Below, one piece after another: positions 43,726 to 53,696 of a stretch of 64,000 bases of DNA; positions within the stretch are counted from its first letter, which is position 1, and the number at the start of each line of letters is the position of its first letter. The notes beneath the pieces are model-generated. The model did not search any database and had not been told where the DNA came from. It saw only the letters and a program-made list of their open reading frames with translations. This stretch comes from Ilyomonas sp965219515 (GTDB lineage Bacteria; Bacteroidota; Bacteroidia; Chitinophagales; Chitinophagaceae), in the NCBI GenBank assembly GCA_965219515.1, contig OZ244776.1:4546971-4610970 (forward strand), written 5' to 3'. Made by a program: the position numbers and the translations under genes.

Positions 43726-43765
43726 AACAAGGTGTTTGGTAATTATCAAACGCCTTGTTTTTTAT
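43726..43765 (+). terminator. rho-independent terminator after the catalase gene
   Basis: AACAAGGTGTTTG (43726-43738) pairs with CAAACGCCTTGTT (43747-43759) with one T-G wobble, then TTTTTAT, 22 bases after the stop. Confidence 0.85.
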
Positions 43766-44374
43766 ATTCTTACTTAAGTAAACAGTTTTATAAGTTCACT
43801 TGCATTGTCTGCCAAGGCAAATTCTATTACTGCTTATTGTTTGTTACCGGCTTATAAAAAATGATTTCGCTTTTATTAAGGCTGCCTTTTCTTTTTGTTT
43901 AAAAATTTATCATTCAAACAGCTTGCATTTGCAGTTAACAAAGACTTGTTTTGTATAAATAAACGGGATGATAATTGCTGTTTGTTCATCACACTTTACA
44001 TATATTCACTTGTATAAAATCATTCGTCATTATGAATTTAAATCCTGCGCACTGGCATTTATTGTTTAATCATCTTCCTGTTGCCGGCATTATGTACGGT
44101 AAGTAACAGGCAAAAATTCAAAAGTAAAAGAATTTGTTTCATCTGAAAAACAGATAGTCCGATTCTTGAATTTTACTTTTTCATTTTGAATTTTTTTATA
44201 TCATTCGTATAACGGAAATGGTCTGAACCATGTTAGTAAAACGTAATCTCAGCTTGGCTTTCATTATCATATTATCAAATATCTTCCATATCCGATTGGT
44301 ATTATTAATTATTTGAAAATGCAGCATAGAATTTATTAAGCAGAATTTGATTTACTCGCTTTATATGAAACATT
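43766..44374. other. intergenic region between catalase and the giant gene
   Basis: 609 bases. The only coding-like signal is a 24-codon remnant (44032-44106). The rest is AT-rich and shows no tRNA, hairpin or repeat. Confidence 0.5.
44032..44106 (+). pseudogene. truncated 5' remnant of a small membrane protein gene
   Basis: ATG then MNLNPAHWHLLFNHLPVAGIMYGK and a stop after 24 codons. The pattern N-P-x-H-x-H-L-L-x-N-H-x-P-V is, from memory, the start of a membrane protein family common in Bacteroidota, but no further helices follow in any frame. It therefore looks like the 5' stub of a gene that was cut by deletion. This rests on pattern recall and a short stretch. Confidence 0.35.
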
Positions 44375-44412
44375 AAAACAAAGGTCGCAACATTTGCTGC
44401 GACCTTTGTTTT
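44375..44412 (-). terminator. strong, bidirectional-type terminator after the giant gene
   Basis: A perfect 15-base stem, AAAACAAAGGTCGCA (44375-44389) and TGCGACCTTTGTTTT (44398-44412), with an 8-base loop. Read on the minus strand it is 41 bases after the stop of the giant gene. Confidence 0.9.
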
Positions 44413-44452
44413 ATAAAAAAGTATGAAACGGATTAAAAGATTCAAGGACTCG

Positions 44453-47400
44453 TCATTGTTTTACAACTTTTAAAACCTTTCTGTTTATGCCCTGCCGTAT
44501 TTCAACAACATAAGTACCGGCTGAAAAATTGTTTCCGAAATGAAAGGTCTGAGAGACAGTTCCTTTTGTTGAATAAATGACTTTTCCATAAATATCCGCC
44601 ACCCGAATTTCAATGCTTTCTTTATTGTTTCCCTTCACTGATAAAGTAAACTCGCTTACGCTTGGATTCGGACTTACAAATGCAACCAAATCGTTGTCAT
44701 CATTTCGTAAGTTCCTGCCATCAAAATTTTCGGTAATCAGGTTATTGTTGCAAGGTGTTGCCGGTTCGGTAATGGTGATTCCTGTTACGGTTGCAGTGCA
44801 TCCTTTTGCGTCTTTTACCGTTGATGTGTAAACACCCGCCGTAAGATTGATAAACTTATTTGATGTTTGAAAATGAACGCCATCTAAGCTATACGTGTAT
44901 GGCGAAACACCTCCGGCTTTACTGATTGTAATGGTGCCGTTGCTGCCGCCTTTGCAGGAAACATTTGTTCTGGTAACAGATGATGTAAAGGTCTTTCTTG
45001 CAACCACAATGTTTGCCAGCGAACCCACGCAGCCCTTGGCGTCTTTTGCGTAGCCGGTGTAAGAGCCGGCTGCCAGACCCGTAAATGTTTTTACGGTGCT
45101 GAATTGAACACCATTGAGGCTGAAGGTGTAAGGCGTTTTGCCGCCCGCTCCGCTAAGTGTGATGCTGCCGTCGTCTTTACAACTGCTGGCTGCCGCCGTT
45201 GTCGCTCTTACGCTAACGGGTGAAGCGGTATTAACCACAATGTTTGCCAGCGAACCCACGCAGCCCTTGGCATCTTTTGCATAGCCGGTGTAAGAGCCGG
45301 CTGCCAGACCCGTAAATGTTTTTACGGTGCTGAATTGAACACCATTGAGGCTGAAAGTGTAAGGCGTTTTGCCGCCCGCTCCGCTAAGTGTGATGCTGCC
45401 GTCGTCTTTACAACTACTGGCTGCTGCCGTTGTCGCTCTTACGCTAACGGGTGCTACGGTATTAACTACAATGTTTGCCAGCGAACCCACGCAGCCCTTG
45501 GCATCTTTTGCATAGCCGGTGTAAGAGCCGGCTGCCAGACCCGTGAATGTTTTTACGGTGCTGAATTGAACACCATCGAGGCTGAAAGTGTAAGGCGTTT
45601 TGCCGCCCGCTCCGCTAAGTGTGATGCTGCCGTCGTCTTTACAACTGCTGGCTGCTGCCGTTGTCGCTCTAACACTAACGGGTGAAGTGCTTACGATAAC
45701 AATACCGTTAATTGTGGAGCTGCATCCGGCTGCATCTGTTACGGTTACCGAATATGTATCGGGTGAAAGATTGTTAAAAGTATTACCCGTTTGATAAGCA
45801 CCGCTGTTTAAGCTATACTTATATGGAGCATTCCCTCCGGAAGCACTAATGGTAACAGAACCGTTGTTGCTACTACAGGCAGCACTTGTCTTACCTGAAA
45901 CTGAGGCAATAATAGCCGCATTCACAGTAAGGGTTGCAACTTCAGAAAAAACGGTATTTTCTGTATTCGACCAAACGGCGCGATAGGTTTTTCCGTTATC
46001 TGCGGTTGTAGCGTTGATGGTTAGCAAACTGTCTGTAGCATTGGTAATGTCCGTCCAGCCGTTTCCATCGGTGCTTACCTGCCATTGCACCGTTGGTGCC
46101 GGATTGCCGGTAGCAGTAGAACCGAAGACAATATCGTTGCCCGGACATATCGTTTGCGAAGCGGGTTGTTTCGTAATAACAGGAGGTGTGTTTGTTACGG
46201 CTGAGCAGGTGATTGATATGTTTTGCAGTACCGGCGTAACCGAAGTATTTGCCGTTTGCAAATCGGCTTTGTATTGAATGTATCTTGATGTGCCATTTGT
46301 GTTATCGCCGGATGCCGCAACAGGTGTGAACGATGTCCAGCTTTCATCAGGAACAGGCGTATTTCCTTTTCTTACAGCAATTGAAACATTTGTACCTGTT
46401 GGCGCACCAGCATTCCAGGTAACCGCTCCCCATATTTTGGCAACGCCGCCATCGAATACTTGTGAAGTATAGGTACCTGACGAAGCATAAGGCAACACAC
46501 GTAGCCAGTCGGCTGATAAGGTTCCGTCATTTACATTGTAATCGCTGATCTGAACATACAAATTTTGAGTAACGGATAAATTGATGGTGGCTGCCGGTAT
46601 TTCATTTCCATCAACATAAAACTCAAAATTATCTGCATTCCATTGTATGCGATAATGATGCGGCGCACCCAACAGGTTCGATCCAAGTGATAAAGCGTCG
46701 CCGTTTGAAGACCGTGCATATAAATTGCCGTCTAAATTTCCGCCCTGCCCGATGGTTATCCAGGGCGGGTCGTTGAACGGAATATCAGAGGAAAAGCCAA
46801 CATTTTGATATGTTCCCAGATTAAATGTAGCCACAAACTCAAGCGAAGAACCAGGCGTAAAACTGCTGTTGGAATAAATATGCGTACCGTCAACAGTAAC
46901 CGTTCCGTTACTTACCGTTGTAACATCGCCGGTAAATTTGCCTGCCGTAAAGTTTGAAGACAGCGATGTGCCGGAAAATTCATCGCTCAGCAAGGGTTTT
47001 AAAATTACGCCGCCATCGCCTTCCAGCGCAACCAATGTATTGTCGTCTGTTGTGCCTGCATTGAAATCATCGGCCGTTATATCATTGATACAAGGTGCTG
47101 AAGCCATGATAAATGACAAAGGCGCATTGGCAGCAACCGGTTCGGTTGTGGTGTTGTTTGACGCATCGGTTGAGGATACTCTGAAATAATATGTAACACC
47201 CGCATCCAAGCCGCTGACAATTACGCTGTGCGTAAGCGTCAGGCTTGATGAATCTGCTTCAAGCGGCAGCGCATTTGCGCTTGTTCCAAAACTAATTTTT
47301 GAATCAGACACTTCATTTGTCGTCCAGGTAATGGTGGCCGTTCCTTTTGTATGAGGCATGGCAATAACAGACGAAATAACCGGCGCATCATTATCAATTG

Positions 47401-50400
47401 CGTAAGTAGCTGCGTAATTACCGGAAGCAGCCGGGAAGAAAGCGTATTCAATGCCTTTTATTACTTCCTTTTTAATGGTTACTGCAGAACCATTAAAGGT
47501 TATGGAAGACAATTGTCCGCCCGAAACGGCAACTGGCAGCATACCCTGCATATTGCGTGAGCCGGCAGCAGCCATAACGGTAAAGTTCAGCGTATTTCCG
47601 TTCCAGGTTAAATCTCCGAAAGAAGAATTGTTACGACCATCTAACCAGGTAAGCATTTGTTTGGCGGATACTACCGGAACACCTCTTGCTTTCGCGGAAG
47701 CTACAATTGCATTGGCACCAGCATGGTTCGGATTATCAAAGTGCATATTGGTGGTAAATATGCCATAATATCCTTGCGTACCAACGGCTTTATCTAACAG
47801 CGCATCGCAAAATTGCGGAAAGGTTTCGCCCGATTCGTCAGGCATTTGTGTAACCGCCTGATAACAATCTATCAGGCTGCCATCTATTTTGGCAAAGCGC
47901 ATCGGCATACCGGAGCCGGTAAACATGCCGGGACGGTTCTGTACCCATGAATCCGGCCAGTAATAATAGTTTACATCTAAACGTATTCCGTTCGCCGCTT
48001 CCGTTTCAGGCACGGTGCTCCAGTCGGGGAAAGCGATGCAATGATTCCGATTGGTGGATGGCAACGGAATATCCGGAAAAGCGGTATGAAAATCAGATGA
48101 CTGACTGGTTATGAAATTCTGATATTCGCCCGGCGTAAAGTTCTGGCAGTTGGTATTTACGTGCATCGCAACTTCAAAGCCCAGATCGGTGTATTGTTTT
48201 GCCTGCGAACTGGTAAAAGTTGAGCCAACATACAAATATCCGGTAGAGCGAATACATTCCCAGTCGTCAACCGAACAACCAACAGGACTTTCGGAAATAT
48301 TGATGTCAAAACGCGGCTTCATTCCGGCATCGCCATGGTCATCGCCTGTCATTACAATTGCCGCTTTAAAGTCTTTTGGCAAGAACCAGAATTTAGGTAA
48401 TGGTTTGTGGTGAAGATTCTCTGTTAGAATAATGTTCGACAATAAATGCTGCTGTTCATCTGCCTGCGGAATGGCGATTTTATTAAAATCTATCCAGTCG
48501 GGAAAGAACATATCATCCGAACGGATCGGATCAATTTGACCATCGCGTTTTTGCCCTGCCCAGGCAGGATTTCCCTGCCGCGTATAAACAACGGAACGGG
48601 CAAGATCGTAGGTAAACGCAACGGCTATTCCGCCGTTACTTCCTACATTATTTATGGTTACGGCCGGGTTGATGGTAGCCGTGGTTGCATTTGAATACAA
48701 GGTAGCTAAGCTGGCGGCTCCATTCAATGTATAAAGGTCAGCTGTGCCATGATACTGAATGCTTTCATTTACAATACCTGCGCCCGGAACCGTATTTGTA
48801 TTCACCAAAAGGTATTTATCGGCAAGGTTTCCTGAAGCAGGTGTAATGCCCAACAAAGAAGCCAGCTTTGTGTCCGGTCTGAATGTGATGAGTGTGCCGC
48901 CTGCGTTTGTCCAGTCGGTCAACATCATTACATCGGAAGCGGATAATGGAATTTCTCCAACAATTACCACATCATATTTGTCAAGTAAAGCAGAGTTTAC
49001 CTGAGAAATATCAACCGCTTTAAATTCATTTAAGCCTTCTGCTCTTAGTATTTCTACGGGATAGCGGCTGAACGGATTAGATGCGGCGCTGATAACCAGG
49101 ATCGGTCCATCCGTACCTTCTGTTGGCGGTGGCGGCGGCGGATTGGCCGTTGTAAAAGTAAACGTATAATCGCTTGCCAAGGCATTACCGGCAATGTCTT
49201 TAATACGCGGATCGCTGGTACCGCCTTTTATGGCAACTGTGTAAGTTTTTGAATAAGCCAGCACGGAAGATGGCGATATCGTAGCTTTATGCGTACTGGT
49301 GTTGTAAGAAACGGAAGACGCTACTTCGGCTTGTGTTTCGTTCAAAAGTTTAAGGGTAGAAGCGTTGATGGTAGATTCGTCTATCGCTTCATTAAAAACA
49401 ATGCTTACAGAAGTATTTGCATTCACGCCAACTGCGCCGTTTGATGGCAAAGTAGAAGCGATAACGGGTGGCGTAACATCGGGACCGGTATTCATATTAA
49501 ATACAACATCCACCCAATAATTGCTTGTTTGATAATTGCTAGTTGGGAAGGCAGGAGAAGACGTGTATTTATATACGCCATTTGGACCATCGTTTCCGTT
49601 GGCAAGCGCAGTTAGCGGTCCATTTGTAATTGATTGTGTAAAGAACGGATTGGTAACCGCATAATCTCCTGAACTGCTGAAAATGGAAGCGGTGTAAGTG
49701 GTATTGGCTGTAACGGCAACCGGGCTGGTCAACTCTGCCTGCTGCCAGCCTGACGCGCTTTCATTGATAAATGTTGCGCTGGCAAGCAAACTGCCATTGC
49801 TGTCCCACAATTCGCCCGAATGTGTTCCGGCATCACCGGCGGCTTTGTAAAAACGAATAGACGTAATAAAACCGCTTTCACTTGTTTGGAATTTAAAGCC
49901 TAATTCTATTGCACTGTTGTCGTTGTATTTTTCCGAAGATGGTCCGTCTGCCGGCTGAAACACGGTGCAGGGGCAATTTACAGGCGCAGCACCGGTAACA
50001 GATACCGTTATGGAATTAGAAGCTGTTTCGCCACCATTTTGTTCCATATTGCCAATGTCATCTGTGCTGCGGCTGATGATGGTAACGTTTCCTTCTGCAG
50101 CGGGCGTAAAGGTGTATGACCAGTTAGCCGTTCCGGTTGCCGAATGCCAGGTAGAGCCACCATCTGTTGAAACTTCAACACCGGCAACAACGCCACCTGC
50201 ATCAGTAGCCGTACCGGTAATAGTTACTGCAGTTCCCTTGGGTAAGGATGCGCTGTTAACAGGTGAAACGATTGCCGAAACCGGCGGTGCAACATCGGTT
50301 GAAGCAGTAGCCGCAACCAAACCGTTTTGTAAGGTGGCAGGTTGCGCGTTCATATCTGCCAGCAGGTTCACGGTAGCTTGTTGCATGGCTGTATTAGGTA

Positions 50401-51913
50401 CTGATGTTCCTCTGTCGTGTGTGCCGTCAAGTCCCCACGACCATTGCACCGTGCCTGCGCCAAAAACCAGCGCGCCGCTGCTGTGCTTATAAAGAGATAA
50501 TTTGTGGGTATGGCCGTCTGCCGTAGTGCTCGACATTGTAATACGTCCGGCAGGGTAACTGTTTTCATATTGTTCCCAATCCCACTCATAACCCAATGTA
50601 TTTGCCGCTAACGTAGCTGTTTGACCGGCTGCCAGATTAGCAACGCTCGTATTTCTCCAGAACCGCAAATTTTTATAGGTATCCGGTACTTCAATGGTTC
50701 CGGTGGTTCCATCCCAACTGATTTGTCCCGACATGGCATTTTCAGGCTTGTATCCGTCGTTAGCGCCGTAAACAGCCGGGTCTCCGTCCCGCCATAAGCC
50801 CGTCCATATACCGGAAAGCGGATCGCATTTCTGGTTGCACTGGTTTTCGCCCAGCGTTCCTTCCTTATAACAAACCAGCGTTCGGTAAGCGGTATTAGAA
50901 CCATCGGTACTTGGTTCCCAGCGCGTTTTCGAGTAGCATTCATTACCACAAAAAAAAGCAAGATGTACACCGGCGGCACGCGCTGCTTCCACACTGTTGC
51001 GCTGTTCAGCAGACCAATATTCATCGTGACCAACAGATAGAAACACCTTGTGGTTCAATATCAAATTGCCCCGGCGAGCCTGGTCAACATCGGTTGTATA
51101 GCTCATGTTGTATCCGTTACGCTCCAGCCAGCGAAGCATGGGATATTCCGAATTAAACAACCAGTCTTCCGCCGCGCCGCCTCCGCCGCCGCCATTGCGG
51201 GTAAAGAACGGGCGGTTGTAGCTTACTTTGGCAGCATGTCCGCCGGGATAGCTGGTGCTTCCGACATAGAGGCTGTTGCCGCCATACACGTTATAAGCCT
51301 GCCACGTAGCATCGGATGTTTGGAAAAATAAGTCGGAGTGGCTGGTATCATCTCTTACGATAAAAACGATGTGGCTGGCGCCGCCATTATTTCTTTTCAG
51401 CCGCGCGATATAAATTCCGGATACCGCATCAGAAGGCACATCCCAATGCGCCGATTCTGACCAGTTGCCGCAATCGGTAAGTCCTGTTGCTGCATCATAT
51501 AAATCGGCCGGCTGTGTTTGCGGAAGTGTTGCCGTTACAGTTCCATTGCCAACCAATCTTGCTCCGTTACCATTGTAATAACCTAAGCGGTAAATGGAAA
51601 CTGAATAACTGCTTGCATCTGTTTTAATTTTAAAATGAACCGTTTCTCCTTTATTTACGCTGATGTCGGTGGCAAAGCCCTGAATGCTGAGATCGCCCGC
51701 GCCTGAAACATCCCATTCTGAAGCCGGATTTCCCTGCAAGGCGTTCTCTGCTACAATCGCATTCTGAGCAAGGCACACAGGTGCATAACTCAACATGGCA
51801 AAGACAGCAATAAATGCAAAATGTTTTTTTTGGTACGAGGCAGAAAAGAATGAATTGATTAAAAGATTGCCTTTACTGATAAAAGCTAACAAAGCGGTTA
51901 GAGATTGCGACAT
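44453..51913 (-). CDS. 2486-residue secreted multidomain protein with T9SS sorting domain
   Basis: A signal peptide ends near residue 50 (YAPVCLAQ). Then, in order: an N,N-dimethylformamidase beta-subunit-like region (about 55-520; VFLSVGHDEYWSAEQRNSVEAAR), an Ig-like domain, a DUF4082 domain (about 650-800), a bacterial Ig-like domain (815-928; SIVFNEAIDESTINASTL), a region with GATase-like and polysaccharide-deacetylase-like features (about 935-1500; VMTGDDHGDAGMK, EVAMHVNTNC), a fibronectin-like domain (1510-1605), a concanavalin-like domain (1635-1810), an Ig domain (1908-1997), five SprB-like repeats (2005-2388) and a T9SS C-terminal domain (FSAGTYVVEIRQG...KVLKVVKQ). It is therefore exported by type IX secretion and probably held at the surface. 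Substrate unknown. Confidence 0.85.
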   Translation of the reverse strand: MSQSLTALLAFISKGNLLINSFFSASYQKKHFAFIAVFAMLSYAPVCLAQNAIVAENALQGNPASEWDVSGAGDLSIQGFATDISVNKGETVHFKIKTDASSYSVSIYRLGYYNGNGARLVGNGTVTATLPQTQPADLYDAATGLTDCGNWSESAHWDVPSDAVSGIYIARLKRNNGGASHIVFIVRDDTSHSDLFFQTSDATWQAYNVYGGNSLYVGSTSYPGGHAAKVSYNRPFFTRNGGGGGGAAEDWLFNSEYPMLRWLERNGYNMSYTTDVDQARRGNLILNHKVFLSVGHDEYWSAEQRNSVEAARAAGVHLAFFCGNECYSKTRWEPSTDGSNTAYRTLVCYKEGTLGENQCNQKCDPLSGIWTGLWRDGDPAVYGANDGYKPENAMSGQISWDGTTGTIEVPDTYKNLRFWRNTSVANLAAGQTATLAANTLGYEWDWEQYENSYPAGRITMSSTTADGHTHKLSLYKHSSGALVFGAGTVQWSWGLDGTHDRGTSVPNTAMQQATVNLLADMNAQPATLQNGLVAATASTDVAPPVSAIVSPVNSASLPKGTAVTITGTATDAGGVVAGVEVSTDGGSTWHSATGTANWSYTFTPAAEGNVTIISRSTDDIGNMEQNGGETASNSITVSVTGAAPVNCPCTVFQPADGPSSEKYNDNSAIELGFKFQTSESGFITSIRFYKAAGDAGTHSGELWDSNGSLLASATFINESASGWQQAELTSPVAVTANTTYTASIFSSSGDYAVTNPFFTQSITNGPLTALANGNDGPNGVYKYTSSPAFPTSNYQTSNYWVDVVFNMNTGPDVTPPVIASTLPSNGAVGVNANTSVSIVFNEAIDESTINASTLKLLNETQAEVASSVSYNTSTHKATISPSSVLAYSKTYTVAIKGGTSDPRIKDIAGNALASDYTFTFTTANPPPPPPTEGTDGPILVISAASNPFSRYPVEILRAEGLNEFKAVDISQVNSALLDKYDVVIVGEIPLSASDVMMLTDWTNAGGTLITFRPDTKLASLLGITPASGNLADKYLLVNTNTVPGAGIVNESIQYHGTADLYTLNGAASLATLYSNATTATINPAVTINNVGSNGGIAVAFTYDLARSVVYTRQGNPAWAGQKRDGQIDPIRSDDMFFPDWIDFNKIAIPQADEQQHLLSNIILTENLHHKPLPKFWFLPKDFKAAIVMTGDDHGDAGMKPRFDINISESPVGCSVDDWECIRSTGYLYVGSTFTSSQAKQYTDLGFEVAMHVNTNCQNFTPGEYQNFITSQSSDFHTAFPDIPLPSTNRNHCIAFPDWSTVPETEAANGIRLDVNYYYWPDSWVQNRPGMFTGSGMPMRFAKIDGSLIDCYQAVTQMPDESGETFPQFCDALLDKAVGTQGYYGIFTTNMHFDNPNHAGANAIVASAKARGVPVVSAKQMLTWLDGRNNSSFGDLTWNGNTLNFTVMAAAGSRNMQGMLPVAVSGGQLSSITFNGSAVTIKKEVIKGIEYAFFPAASGNYAATYAIDNDAPVISSVIAMPHTKGTATITWTTNEVSDSKISFGTSANALPLEADSSSLTLTHSVIVSGLDAGVTYYFRVSSTDASNNTTTEPVAANAPLSFIMASAPCINDITADDFNAGTTDDNTLVALEGDGGVILKPLLSDEFSGTSLSSNFTAGKFTGDVTTVSNGTVTVDGTHIYSNSSFTPGSSLEFVATFNLGTYQNVGFSSDIPFNDPPWITIGQGGNLDGNLYARSSNGDALSLGSNLLGAPHHYRIQWNADNFEFYVDGNEIPAATINLSVTQNLYVQISDYNVNDGTLSADWLRVLPYASSGTYTSQVFDGGVAKIWGAVTWNAGAPTGTNVSIAVRKGNTPVPDESWTSFTPVAASGDNTNGTSRYIQYKADLQTANTSVTPVLQNISITCSAVTNTPPVITKQPASQTICPGNDIVFGSTATGNPAPTVQWQVSTDGNGWTDITNATDSLLTINATTADNGKTYRAVWSNTENTVFSEVATLTVNAAIIASVSGKTSAACSSNNGSVTISASGGNAPYKYSLNSGAYQTGNTFNNLSPDTYSVTVTDAAGCSSTINGIVIVSTSPVSVRATTAAASSCKDDGSITLSGAGGKTPYTFSLDGVQFSTVKTFTGLAAGSYTGYAKDAKGCVGSLANIVVNTVAPVSVRATTAAASSCKDDGSITLSGAGGKTPYTFSLNGVQFSTVKTFTGLAAGSYTGYAKDAKGCVGSLANIVVNTASPVSVRATTAAASSCKDDGSITLSGAGGKTPYTFSLNGVQFSTVKTFTGLAAGSYTGYAKDAKGCVGSLANIVVARKTFTSSVTRTNVSCKGGSNGTITISKAGGVSPYTYSLDGVHFQTSNKFINLTAGVYTSTVKDAKGCTATVTGITITEPATPCNNNLITENFDGRNLRNDDNDLVAFVSPNPSVSEFTLSVKGNNKESIEIRVADIYGKVIYSTKGTVSQTFHFGNNFSAGTYVVEIRQGINRKVLKVVKQ
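45011..45703 (-). repeat. three tandem near-identical 231-bp repeats (77 residues each)
   Basis: Units begin at 45011, 45242 and 45473 (GTTTGCCAGCGAACCCACG) with an exact period of 231 bases, and differ at only a few positions per pair. Each encodes one SprB-like module (RATTAAASSCKDDGSITLSG, then GGKTPYTFSL, AGSYTGYAKDAKGCVGSL). The two outer modules on each side have clearly diverged, so the middle three were copied recently. Confidence 0.95.
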
Positions 51914-52364
51914 ATGGGTGAATGTTTAAGTGCATAATGGCAGGGCTTACGTTAACAGTTTTACTTGTTGCGTTAACGATAATATCGCTTCATTTCAAAC
52001 CATACTTCACAAATCCAAAGGCCGTTATCCTTCCGTATGGAAGCGATGCCGGCAAGGATTTCACTTCTTGTAAGAAGCAATAAAAAATATGGGATTCCTA
52101 AAGCAGAAAGTGCAATTGTTAAACTAAAAAATCAGAACGCCAGAGTTAAGTTGAACTTTCGTAAAAAAAAGAAAATGGTTGTTACATTGAAGCCGTAAAA
52201 GTGAGGAAGTTTTTTTAAAATCAAGTTGTTTTTTTAATCTTTTTTTAATTTCATTTTAAATAATTAAAAGAGTCTGGCATAAAAAACCTTCCATAAACGT
52301 AAATTAGCAGTCATCTGGTTTTAACTTTAAAAATTTTTCTGAGTTGATGTTCTCTGAGTAATTT
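51914..52364. other. 451-base intergenic region upstream of the giant gene
   Basis: AT-rich. It should contain the promoter of the giant gene, but no TTTG-N19-TAnnTTTG was found. The inverted repeat CGTTAAC...GTTAACG (51952-51978 area) is present. A 53-codon basic open frame lies at 52037-52198 on the opposite strand. Confidence 0.45.
52037..52198 (+). CDS. small basic ORF, hypothetical
   Basis: 53 codons from ATG (MEAMPARISLLVRSNKKYG...) to TAA. The product would be strongly basic (many K and R, with FRKKKKMVVTLKP at the end). It has no recognised family and no clear ribosome site. The frame is open for about 18 more codons upstream without a start. It could be a real small protein, a remnant, or chance. 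Confidence 0.2.
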   Translation: MEAMPARISLLVRSNKKYGIPKAESAIVKLKNQNARVKLNFRKKKKMVVTLKP

Positions 52365-52700
52365 TTAAAGGTTTTTACCAGGTTTCGTCAATCTTAAAAA
52401 AGTAATGATATAATTAAATGGCTCAGGGCTGATTTTCTTTAATACAGCAAGGTTTTTTGGATTGGCAAGCGCCAGTATTGTATAATTATCAATCTGCTGT
52501 TTGGTAACATTGGTAACGCTGTCTTTGCCTTTGCCATAAATGCCGTGGCAGGCAGCGCAGTTGTTGGTGTACAATATTTTTCCTTTTTCAAATCGCTCAA
52601 TCAACGCCTTTCGGTTGGCATCGCTAATATCTGGCAATACGTACCATTCAATCTTTTTGCCTGTTGTGCAATACAATGCAAACAAACAAATCAACAACAT
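52365..52700 (-). CDS. small c-type cytochrome
   Basis: 111 residues. A hydrophobic N-terminus (MLLICLFALYC) is an export signal, possibly a lipoprotein. The haem site is CAACH (C48-x-x-C51-H52) in ILYTNNCAACHGIYGKGKDS; the distal Met is not certain. PFNYIITFLRLTKPGK is a typical C-terminal helix. It is a monohaem electron carrier of the periplasm; the partner is unknown because no oxidase or other respiratory gene is nearby. Confidence 0.85.
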   Translation of the reverse strand: MLLICLFALYCTTGKKIEWYVLPDISDANRKALIERFEKGKILYTNNCAACHGIYGKGKDSVTNVTKQQIDNYTILALANPKNLAVLKKISPEPFNYIITFLRLTKPGKNL

Positions 52701-52968
52701 AAAAAAATCTCATAAACAAGCAGCAGCAAAAGGGAATTTTTTCTAAGATGCAAAAACGAAAATACTTTTTAGCGATTTAAATTACCCTTTGATACGACTT
52801 GTCTGAAAGAAATGCGACGAAACCAAATTCCGGAAATGAGGTATTTCTTTTTCCGGTAAAACAGATGGATTAAAAACGAATGTTTAATAATGCCGATTGT
52901 TTATGGCAGCGGTTTTTTTTGGATAAAATGCTGTTTTTAAAATGTCTGATTCTTTGTTTTAAAACCTT

Positions 52969-53568
52969 TTATTCCGCTTCCGCCACCACTTCTTTTACTT
53001 CGGGTATCATGCGCTTCATCATACCTTCAATACCGGCTTTTAGCGTAATCATAGAAGACGGACAACCGCTGCAACTTCCCTGAAGCATCAGGTTTACAAT
53101 ACCATCGGTATAGCTTTTAAACTGAATGGCACCGCCATCCATTTCAACGGCCGGTTTTACATAATTGTCCAATAATTCTTTAATCCGCTTTACCACATCG
53201 TCGTCATCGGCAGCAACGGTATTGCTGGCTTCCTGCTTTATTTTAGAAACCTCATCCTCATTTACCACAACGCCGCCATTTTCCAGATATTCCTTCAAAA
53301 ACTCTTTTACGGAAGGAATTACATCCTGCCAGTCTTCGGTGTCAGGTGTTTTGGTAAGCGTTACAAAATTAGAAGCGATAAACACGCTTTTGATAAAAGG
53401 AAAGCTGAATAATTCTTTTGCCAGAGGCGATGGCGCAACACTATTTTCATCCTGAAAATCAATGCTTTTACCGGGATACAAGAGTTTGTTGGCAACAAAT
53501 TTCATGGTTTCGGGGTTGGGTGTCATTTCCGTATAAATGCTGATTACGGGATTGCCTGTCTTTATCAT
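52969..53568 (-). CDS. NifU/Nfu-family Fe-S scaffold protein with N-terminal Nfu_N domain
   Basis: 199 residues. The N-terminal half (YTEMTPNPETMKFVANKLLYPGKSIDF, FPFIKSVFIASNFVTLTK) is the Nfu_N domain found in eukaryotic Nfu1 and in many Bacteroidota. The C-terminal half (VKRIKELLDNYVKPAVEMDGGAIQF, LMLQGSCSGCPSSMITLKAGIEGMMKR) is the Nfu domain with the C-x-x-C cluster site. It receives and hands on 4Fe-4S clusters. Confidence 0.94.
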   Translation of the reverse strand: MIKTGNPVISIYTEMTPNPETMKFVANKLLYPGKSIDFQDENSVAPSPLAKELFSFPFIKSVFIASNFVTLTKTPDTEDWQDVIPSVKEFLKEYLENGGVVVNEDEVSKIKQEASNTVAADDDDVVKRIKELLDNYVKPAVEMDGGAIQFKSYTDGIVNLMLQGSCSGCPSSMITLKAGIEGMMKRMIPEVKEVVAEAE

Positions 53569-53696
53569 ATCAATTCGTTTTAAACTTATTTAAGATTGCA
53601 AATGAATTATTTTTCATTTTCAATATGCAGCAAAATTAATTAAAAACACAACTGCATTTATTATGATAACATTTTCTTACCCGGCAATGACATAAA

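Noticed and set aside
45011..45703. Possible CRISPR-like array
   Set aside because: Units are 231 bp, contiguous and coding; there are no spacers.
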